Below, one piece after another: positions 6,906 through 10,823 of a stretch of DNA of 10,823 nt. The DNA is from Kmv34 sp964524965 (GTDB lineage Bacteria; Aerophobota; Aerophobia; Aerophobales; B3-G15). The position numbers were made by a program, and so were the translations under genes. Numbering within the stretch: the first letter of the stretch is position 1; every line of letters begins with the position of its first letter. The notes beneath the pieces are model-generated. The model had not been told where the DNA came from. It searched no databases and saw nothing but the letters and a program-made list of their open reading frames with translations. The stretch covers positions 1 to 10,823 of the forward strand of contig CAZGDY010000054.1 in NCBI GenBank assembly GCA_964524965.1. Direction: 5' to 3'.

Positions 6906-7589
6906 TTAGCTGTTTTGATATTGGTCAAAACGAAGGTAAAAATCATCACTGACGATTAGTAAAGGAAAAGATTTCTGATCGGAAATAGTGTAATAAACCC
7001 GTAAAGACTTTTGATAATCAACAAGCTCTGGAAGTAAAATAGGAAGTTTCATCTCTAAATTTTCTATCTTCAAAATATCTTTTTCCAAATAAATTTTACC
7101 TAAGATATTTTCCGTCTCCGTTTCCAACTCCCAGGGATAAGATGAATAAGAGAGTTCACCTTCTAAAGCACTCTTCCAAATTCCCGCTTCCTCTCCCTTT
7201 GTTACTATTATAGGCAACACTGCTTCCTCATATCCTTCTTTTGAGCAAGTCTTAGAGATTTTCAAGAAACCCTCACCAGGAAAGGTTAAAGACACCCAAA
7301 ACCACTTCTGGTAAACATCAGAAGCTGTTTCTTCCCAGTCAGTTTCCCCTAATATTTGAATATGCTCCCAATCAAATTGAAAATCAAGAGCATCCCCCAT
7401 GGTACATCGACTATGTGTTTTTTCAACTTGTACTCCAATTTTTCCCTCGGTACCCACCGGGGCTTCTATTCGCTCGTAGTTAAAGCTAAATTCACAAGCC
7501 AAAGCCGGTACCGAAATTACAGCTACCCCTATGAAAATCATTATTATAGAGAAAGTCAGCAACCTCATTTTTTGCATTATTTTTTTCAT
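6906..7589 (-). CDS. Secreted protein with conserved-looking cysteines, unknown function
   Basis: A 227-residue protein with a clear signal peptide: basic MKKIMQKMR, a hydrophobic core to about residue 27, and an ALA cleavage site before Cys32. The lipobox fit is poor (Ala at -3, Leu at -2), so signal peptidase I cleavage is more likely. The mature part looks like a beta-sandwich (IEAPVGTEGKIGVQVEKTHSRCT, then WVSLTFPGEGFLKISKTCSKEGYEEAVLPI), with Cys32, Cys62 and Cys115 plus His59; these could form a disulfide or bind a metal. I recall similar KTHSRCT proteins beside membrane iron-sulfur proteins in anaerobes but cannot name the family with certainty. GAGG stands 8 nt before the ATG. The next gene downstream encodes the NapH/NosR-like protein, so a redox partner role outside the membrane is plausible. 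Confidence 0.7.
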   Translation of the reverse strand: MKKIMQKMRLLTFSIIMIFIGVAVISVPALACEFSFNYERIEAPVGTEGKIGVQVEKTHSRCTMGDALDFQFDWEHIQILGETDWEETASDVYQKWFWVSLTFPGEGFLKISKTCSKEGYEEAVLPIIVTKGEEAGIWKSALEGELSYSSYPWELETETENILGKIYLEKDILKIENLEMKLPILLPELVDYQKSLRVYYTISDQKSFPLLIVSDDFYLRFDQYQNS

Positions 7590-7648
7590 TTTCTTAACCT
7601 CGAATAATTTTTGGGATTAGCTTTTTGACAATTATTTAGCTGTTGCCC

Positions 7649-7692
7649 TATACTTGGCTACAATATGTGGAGGATTATTGTAGCCAAGTATA
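7649..7692. repeat. Perfect 17-bp inverted repeat between two secreted-protein genes
   Basis: Arms 7649-7665 and 7676-7692 (TATACTTGGCTACAATA and its complement) enclose a 10-nt loop. It begins 17 nt after the stop of the 129-residue secreted protein gene and lies about 60 nt before the next start. Neither strand has a T-run after it, so it is not a standard intrinsic terminator. In the minus-strand transcript the loop reads AUCCUCCACA, which contains a CCUCC anti-Shine-Dalgarno-like core. It could be an mRNA-processing or stabilising hairpin, a pause or attenuation element, or a copy of a REP/MITE-like repeat. Confidence 0.75.
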
Positions 7693-7709
7693 TTACTCGT
7701 TGGCCTTAT

Positions 7710-8099
7710 TTATTCTATTTCTGTTTTAATTGTCTCCGCGATAGCCTTTACTTGTGATGGCGAAAATTTAGACTCAGCTCGTAAATCTTCTAAAATATTA
7801 TCTGTAGTGTATTCATTGTCCAAATTAAATTCTTCTTCGATGCTATCCAAAAGGGTATTGCTATCAATTTCCCAAAGATCTGCAATCTGTTGAATGGTAA
7901 GCTCTTTCATCGCCTTACCGCTAATCTCAACTGAAAAATCGTGGTCTTCGCTAAGAGAACGCTCATTTACTGCTCTATTCTCACCATTAAAATGACCATT
8001 ATAATCGTTACTTTCGTGGGCAAAAGCAGCAACTCCTAAAGTCAGTGCACCCAATAAAAAGATCCCCACTCCTAAACTTACAATACTTTTATTTCTCAT
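7710..8099 (-). CDS. Small secreted helical protein, unknown function
   Basis: A 129-residue protein with a signal peptide (MRNKS, hydrophobic stretch to about 25, AFA cleavage near 27). After a polar acidic/Asn-rich linker comes a compact helical module near residues 66-125: LTIQQIADLWEIDSNTLLDS, then a negatively charged loop and FSPSQVKAIAETI. The pattern (T-hydrophobic-x-x-I-A, a short turn, then helices) resembles the small module found at the ends of some membrane 4Fe-4S/DUF4405-like proteins in anaerobes (T-L-x-E-I-A-x-x-x-G-I), which suggests interaction with the membrane iron-sulfur protein encoded two genes downstream. This is a resemblance from memory. There are no cysteines in the mature part. 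The start is supported by AAAAGGAG about 8 nt upstream. It is separated from the putative anti-sigma gene by 173 bp and may have its own promoter. Confidence 0.7.
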   Translation of the reverse strand: MRNKSIVSLGVGIFLLGALTLGVAAFAHESNDYNGHFNGENRAVNERSLSEDHDFSVEISGKAMKELTIQQIADLWEIDSNTLLDSIEEEFNLDNEYTTDNILEDLRAESKFSPSQVKAIAETIKTEIE

Positions 8100-8141
8100 A
8101 CTATTACTCCTTTTTTAAAAGTTTTTTATTTTATCTTTCAC

Positions 8142-8159
8142 TTACTAATACAATAGTAA
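8142..8159. repeat. Short inverted repeat upstream of the small secreted protein gene
   Basis: TTACTA and TAGTAA separated by six bases, about 45 nt before the ATG at 8099 and within the region where a promoter for that gene is expected (a TTGAAA lies at 8175-8170 on the minus strand, with only a poor, 19-bp-spaced TATTAG after it). It is short and AT-rich, so chance is possible. Confidence 0.25.
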
Positions 8160-8220
8160 AATTATTTTATTTCAAAAAAGGGCAGATTAAAAAAGATAGC
8201 TCTGAGTAATTTTAGTTAAA

Positions 8221-8228
8221 GGGGGGGG
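8221..8228. repeat. G8/C8 homopolymer tract between genes
   Basis: Eight consecutive G on the plus strand (C on the minus) in otherwise very AT-rich intergenic DNA, in the 173-bp gap between the membrane anti-sigma candidate and the small secreted protein gene. Such tracts change length by slippage and can tune promoter spacing. Here it lies about 120 nt upstream of the start at 8099, probably beyond the core promoter. Confidence 0.6.
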
Positions 8229-8272
8229 TTTTATTTAAGAATTGAGGAGAAAAATCCTTTCCAATTCACTCT

Positions 8273-9007
8273 CTAACCTTCTCTTTTTAATATTTTTTTT
8301 CTAAAACTACGAGAATGAGAACATCGGCGAATAGCAAAAGCTTGAAAATCATTGTCTTTCCACTCGCCTACTACCCTGATATAATCTCCTGTCTTAAAGT
8401 CTGATTGAAAAAAGGAGTGTAATTTTTCAGTGAGTTTGACAATAACTTGCTTTTCCTGAGAAGTTTGAAGGACAAAAGCTTTAGTTTGAATTTGAATTAT
8501 CTCTCCAACCAAACCATGTCTCCATATGCCCTTTCTTGGACCATAGAAAATTTTCAAAATAGGGATTGTATTTTCGGTTGCCTTTCTTTCTAAATTTTCA
8601 TTGATTCCGCTTATAGCAAGTATTGTCGATGCTGAGAGCACAACCACAAGTAAAACAACAACAAGTATTTTAAAAGGTTTTTTATAGGAAACATCGTATC
8701 GAGATAAAAGGAGGCTTGCCCCGATAAAGAAAAGAACAGCAAAAATTATCCATTCATAAGGAAAGGATTCTAAAAAGACAAAAAGCCCAATCCTACCGAA
8801 AGAGATAAATTCTAAGTTCCCTGAACTTTTCAAGGAGAAAAAAGCAATATTAAAAAATAAAACAGCTAAAATAAGAGAAAGTGCAAATCCCCCGTTAAGA
8901 CCTAATTTTTTCGCTAAAAAGATATAACGAGACCGGATAGTGATTTTCTCCTCTTCGATTTTTCTCATTATTTTCTCTTGTAAATTAACTTGTTTTTTGT
9001 TGTTCAT
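8273..9007 (-). CDS. Three-helix membrane protein, putative anti-sigma factor with extracytoplasmic OB-like domain
   Basis: A 244-residue protein directly after the ECF sigma gene (2-nt gap). Its Shine-Dalgarno AAGGGGGTGAT overlaps the last sigma codons, so the two are translationally coupled. Layout: a charged, helical cytoplasmic N-terminus (about 1-36, with EKIMRKIEEEK); membrane helices near 38-58, 84-102 and 111-133; then a soluble domain, probably outside the membrane, near 145-217 with alternating beta pattern (VGEIIQIQTKAFVLQT, then GDYIRVVGEWKDNDFQAFAI), similar in style to DUF5666/OB-fold domains; and a basic tail. The short N-terminus could hold the sigma factor at the membrane while the outer domain senses a signal. 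No zinc-binding HxxxCxxC anti-sigma motif is present, so the assignment rests on position and topology. Confidence 0.68.
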   Translation of the reverse strand: MNNKKQVNLQEKIMRKIEEEKITIRSRYIFLAKKLGLNGGFALSLILAVLFFNIAFFSLKSSGNLEFISFGRIGLFVFLESFPYEWIIFAVLFFIGASLLLSRYDVSYKKPFKILVVVLLVVVLSASTILAISGINENLERKATENTIPILKIFYGPRKGIWRHGLVGEIIQIQTKAFVLQTSQEKQVIVKLTEKLHSFFQSDFKTGDYIRVVGEWKDNDFQAFAIRRCSHSRSFRKKILKREG

Positions 9008-9009
9008 AG

Positions 9010-9588
9010 TTAAAAATCACCCCCTTTTTTCTGACAAATAGCTTTAAGAATAAGTTTACCTCGGGAAATAAATGTTCCAACAGTTCCTATAGGGATTTTG
9101 AGAACGTCACTAATTTCCTGGTAGGATTTATCCTCAAAATAGTGCAAGATGAGAGGTTCTCGATACTTAGATTCCAATTCATCTAAACATTCTTTAATCT
9201 TTTTTTGTATCTCTTGACGAATAAGTTCGTCCTCTGGAGAATTATCACCAGAAGAAAGAAAAACATTGTGATCCTGAAAAGATAGTTTTTTTATTTTTTG
9301 CATTTTTTTAAGATAGTTTACACCTTCATTATGAGCGATCCGATAGATCCAAGAGGAGAATTTTCTCTTAGTATCAAAACCAAATAAATTACGATAGGCT
9401 TTGATAAACACATTTTGAACCAAATCCTCCGCCTCATCAGGTTGATTGGTCAAATAGCGAAGGTAACGGTAAAGTTTTTGTTGATAGCGTTTAACAATTT
9501 CTCCGTAAAACTGATAATTTTTAGTACGTACCTTCTCTATTAATTTTTCATCAGATAAATTATTTAAATTACTTTCCACAGCAAACAT
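9010..9588 (-). CDS. ECF-family RNA polymerase sigma factor
   Basis: A 192-residue group 4 sigma factor containing only regions 2 and 4. Region 2 spans about residues 23-95: YGEIVKRYQQKLYRYL, the core-binding DEAEDLVQNVFIKAYRN near 51-67 and FSSWIYRIAHN near 77-87. Region 4 spans about 130-185: YREPLILHYFEDKSYQEISD and the helix-turn-helix IPIGTVGTFISRGK that reads the -35 element. The length is normal. The start ATG at 9588 has no Shine-Dalgarno; a TTGACA 30 nt upstream suggests a leaderless message. It heads a minus-strand cluster with a membrane protein and three envelope genes, the expected layout of an ECF sigma/anti-sigma operon and perhaps its regulon. No typical ECF promoter (GGAAC plus GTC) is evident before it, so self-activation is not supported. 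Confidence 0.9.
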   Translation of the reverse strand: MFAVESNLNNLSDEKLIEKVRTKNYQFYGEIVKRYQQKLYRYLRYLTNQPDEAEDLVQNVFIKAYRNLFGFDTKRKFSSWIYRIAHNEGVNYLKKMQKIKKLSFQDHNVFLSSGDNSPEDELIRQEIQKKIKECLDELESKYREPLILHYFEDKSYQEISDVLKIPIGTVGTFISRGKLILKAICQKKGGDF

Positions 9589-9594
9589 AAAACA

Positions 9595-9623
9595 TCCATA
9601 GTATAATACAAAAGATTTGTCAA
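9595..9623 (-). promoter_or_regulatory. Likely promoter of the ECF sigma gene
   Basis: On the minus strand a perfect TTGACA (9623-9618). At 17-bp spacing the -10 would be TATGGA, a poor match; better hexamers (TATTAT, TATACT, TACTAT) lie nearby but at too short a spacing. Under any of these, the transcript would begin within roughly 10 nt of the ATG at 9588. The exact -10 is uncertain. Confidence 0.4.
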
Positions 9624-9677
9624 CTTATTTCATTTGAGCGTAGATGAAGCCTGCCTCTGCTCATTATTATAAATAAT

Positions 9678-9700
9678 GCGATAAATTTACTATTTATCGC
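9678..9700. repeat. Perfect 9-bp inverted repeat between the divergent sigma and recX genes, possible operator
   Basis: GCGATAAAT and ATTTATCGC with a 5-nt loop (TTACT). It lies about 55 bp upstream of the sigma -35 and about 20 bp upstream of the TATAAT before recX, close to where the recX -35 should be. No T-run follows on either strand in the direction of a gene, so an operator role is more likely than termination. It does not match the Gram-positive (GAAC-N4-GTTC) or proteobacterial (CTGT-N8-ACAG) LexA boxes. Confidence 0.6.
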
Positions 9701-9719
9701 AAAAAAGTATACTAAAAGA

Positions 9720-9725
9720 TATAAT
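9720..9725 (+). promoter_or_regulatory. -10 element before recX
   Basis: A perfect TATAAT 40 nt before the recX ATG. The hexamer 17 bp upstream (TCGCAA) is a poor -35 and overlaps the right arm of the inverted repeat at 9678-9700, so the promoter may be weak or activator- or repressor-controlled. Confidence 0.4.
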
Positions 9726-9765
9726 TGGAAACGATAGAAAAAAACAAATTAAATTGTTGGAAAAA

Positions 9766-10260
9766 ATGAGGATAAATAACCAAAAAAATTATTTTGAAAA
9801 AGGAAAAAATTATGCTCTTTATCTTTTAAATTATCGTGACTGGAGCAAATCAGAAATGGCAAAAAAACTTGAGAAAAAACAATATCCCGAAAATATAATT
9901 GAGGAAATTCTCCAGTTCTTAGAAGAAAAAAAGCTAATCAATGACCGAAAATTTAGCAAGGAATGGATAAGAAAAAGTATTAAAAAAGGACTTGCCCCTA
10001 GTAGAATAAAGTATGAACTGAAAAATAAAGGTGTAAATGAAGAAATAATAAAAGAAGTTGTTAGTCAAATTTTTCCCAGCATTGATGAGGAAAAAATGGC
10101 TTTGGAGCTTTTATACAGGAAAAAATATCTTCCTTTTCGAAATGGATTAAGTAAAAAAGAAAAGCTAAAACAATTTTCTAAAATACACCGATTTCTCTCT
10201 AATCACGGCTTCTCCTATTCGATAATCAAAAAAGTGGGATGGAAAGAAAATCTCAAGTAA
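9766..10260 (+). CDS. recX: Regulatory protein RecX
   Basis: A 164-residue protein of the RecX family, which binds RecA filaments and modulates recombination and SOS activity in the cytoplasm. It shows the three tandem three-helix repeats of the family: ALYLLNYRDWSKSEMAKKLEKKQYP (first, near residues 17-41), LINDRKFSKEWIRKSIKKGLAPSRIKYELKNKGV (second, with the conserved DxxFxxxWxxxxxxxGxxxIxxELxxKG pattern) and the C-terminal FLSNHGFSYSIIKKVG (third). Length is typical. TTG codons at 9754 and 9757 are in-frame alternatives, but ATG 9766 is preferred; no strong Shine-Dalgarno precedes any of them. No recA is visible next to it. The protein is very lysine-rich, in keeping with the AT-rich genome. 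It is divergent from the ECF sigma gene. Confidence 0.85.
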   Translation: MRINNQKNYFEKGKNYALYLLNYRDWSKSEMAKKLEKKQYPENIIEEILQFLEEKKLINDRKFSKEWIRKSIKKGLAPSRIKYELKNKGVNEEIIKEVVSQIFPSIDEEKMALELLYRKKYLPFRNGLSKKEKLKQFSKIHRFLSNHGFSYSIIKKVGWKENLK

Positions 10261-10297
10261 AGAAAAAGAGAAATTTCAGAGAAAAAGGGATATAAAG

Positions 10298-10326
10298 TTG
10301 ACAGAGAGAAGCAAAATTGATATAAA
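10298..10326 (+). promoter_or_regulatory. Sigma70-type promoter of the AIR-synthase-like gene
   Basis: Perfect TTGACA (10298-10303), 17-bp spacer, TATAAA (10321-10326, five of six). The start would be near 10333, giving a leader of about 20 nt before ATG 10354. The gene is therefore transcribed on its own even though recX lies just upstream on the same strand. Confidence 0.75.
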
Positions 10327-10353
10327 ATAGCCAAAAAGAGTCCGTTTTTATTA

Positions 10354-10823
10354 ATGAAAAATAAGATAGATAATTTACTTCCGCTGGGAAAAATAGATCC
10401 TCGCATTTTGCAAGAATTTTTCTGTCACTTACCTACCGATAAGTCAGTGATAGTAGGACCTGGAATTGGAAAAGATGCTGCAGTAATTGATACTGGTGGC
10501 AAATTGGTGGCAGTTAAAACCGATCCCATAACTTTAACTTCCAGAAATTTGGGGTGGTATGCAGTGAATATTAACGCCAATGACATTGCTTGCATGGGAG
10601 CAACACCTCGCTGGTTTTTGGTAAGCTTGCTTCTTCCTTTCCAAAAAAAACAAAGTTTTCTTCAACAGTTTTTTCATGGACTATCCCAGAGTTGCCAGGA
10701 GTTGGGAATCTACCTTGTGGGAGGTCATACCGAGGTAACATCATCTGTCACAAAACCAATAGCAATAGGATGCATGATAGGCAAAATTCAAGAGAAAAAA
10801 ATCATCAATAATTCTAATGCAAA
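10354..10823 (+). CDS. AIR synthase-related (PurM/HypE-superfamily) protein, cut by window edge
   Basis: The first 156 codons of a PurM-superfamily protein; the rest lies beyond the right edge. The superfamily (PurM, ThiL, SelD, HypE) binds ATP and activates a substrate by phosphorylation or dehydration. Visible: LPLGKIDPRIL near the start, the nucleotide-binding loop VGPGIGKDAAVID near residues 34-46, KTDPIT near 55-60, the WYAVNINANDIACMGATPRW core helix near 67-86, and GGHTEVT near 121-127. This pattern fits the stand-alone AIR synthase-related family closer to HypE than to PurM or ThiL, and its reaction is unknown. The start ATG 10354 follows a strong promoter with only a weak ribosome binding site (AAGAG). 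No hydrogenase, thiamine or purine genes are in view to point to a pathway. Confidence 0.82.
   Translation, partial: MKNKIDNLLPLGKIDPRILQEFFCHLPTDKSVIVGPGIGKDAAVIDTGGKLVAVKTDPITLTSRNLGWYAVNINANDIACMGATPRWFLVSLLLPFQKKQSFLQQFFHGLSQSCQELGIYLVGGHTEVTSSVTKPIAIGCMIGKIQEKKIINNSNA

Noticed and set aside
6906..7589. Lipoprotein status for the secreted cysteine-bearing protein because Cys32 follows the signal peptide
   Set aside because: The residues before the cysteine (Pro-Ala-Leu-Ala) fit a signal peptidase I AxA site and not a lipobox, which wants Leu or similar at -3 and a small residue at -2.
7356..7607. 83-codon plus-strand frame
   Set aside because: Antisense to the N-terminal part of the secreted cysteine-bearing protein; no promoter or ribosome binding site.
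8231..8262. Hairpin GAATTG/CAATTC after the putative anti-sigma gene as an intrinsic terminator
   Set aside because: The outer stem is only 6 bp, the interior is bulged, and the following sequence on the minus strand has no T-run.
10590..10811. 73-codon plus-strand frame
   Set aside because: Out-of-frame shadow inside the AIR-synthase-like gene, which reads through continuously in another frame with clear motifs.
1..10823. CRISPR array, insertion sequence, tRNA or rRNA
   Set aside because: No spaced direct repeats, transposase frames, terminal repeats or cloverleaf-like and rRNA-like sequence were recognised on either strand.

Overview
The window is an AT-rich bacterial chromosome segment with tightly packed genes. 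It carries V/A-type ATPase subunits C and F, a UPF0280 protein, an LpxL/HtrB-like lipid acyltransferase (suggesting a diderm envelope), a UgtP/MGDG-synthase-like glycosyltransferase, a polyferredoxin-type membrane protein, an ECF sigma factor, RecX and a PurM-superfamily protein. V-type ATPase subunits, low-oxygen style iron-sulfur membrane proteins and an outer-membrane acyltransferase together suit an anaerobic, uncultivated diderm lineage (Atribacterota- or Aerophobota-like). That placement is an inference; no marker gene here decides it.

Layout, from the left edge. (1) Positions 1-2305, minus strand: ATPase subunit C, then subunit F, then a UPF0280 gene cut by the window edge. A 56-codon cysteine-rich gene on the opposite strand sits in the 267-bp gap between C and F and has its own promoter. 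(2) Positions 2293-5606, minus strand: MFS transporter, then LpxL-like acyltransferase, then GT28 glycolipid glycosyltransferase, running with almost no gaps into ATPase subunit C. A near-consensus promoter sits directly before the MFS gene. (3) Positions 5781-9588, minus strand: a five-gene envelope redox and stress module. It holds an ECF sigma factor, a three-helix membrane protein in the anti-sigma position with an extracytoplasmic beta-type domain, a small secreted helical protein, a secreted protein with conserved-looking cysteines, and a NapH/NosR-like membrane protein with two 4Fe-4S clusters. (4) Positions 9766-10823, plus strand: recX, and an AIR-synthase/HypE-like gene cut by the right edge.

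How the parts may work together: the MFS-acyltransferase-glycosyltransferase set looks like a membrane glycolipid or phospholipid remodelling and transport unit. The ECF sigma and its membrane partner probably sense an envelope signal. If they control the genes that follow, the output would be two secreted proteins and a membrane electron-transfer protein, which is a plausible and poorly described system.

Three promoter candidates (before the small cysteine-rich gene, the MFS gene and the sigma gene) place the expected transcription start within about 0-3 nt of the start codon. Internal operon genes mostly have good Shine-Dalgarno sites. Lead genes may therefore be leaderless or nearly so. 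Several perfect inverted repeats lie between genes and have no assigned role. I see no tRNA, rRNA, CRISPR array or insertion sequence.
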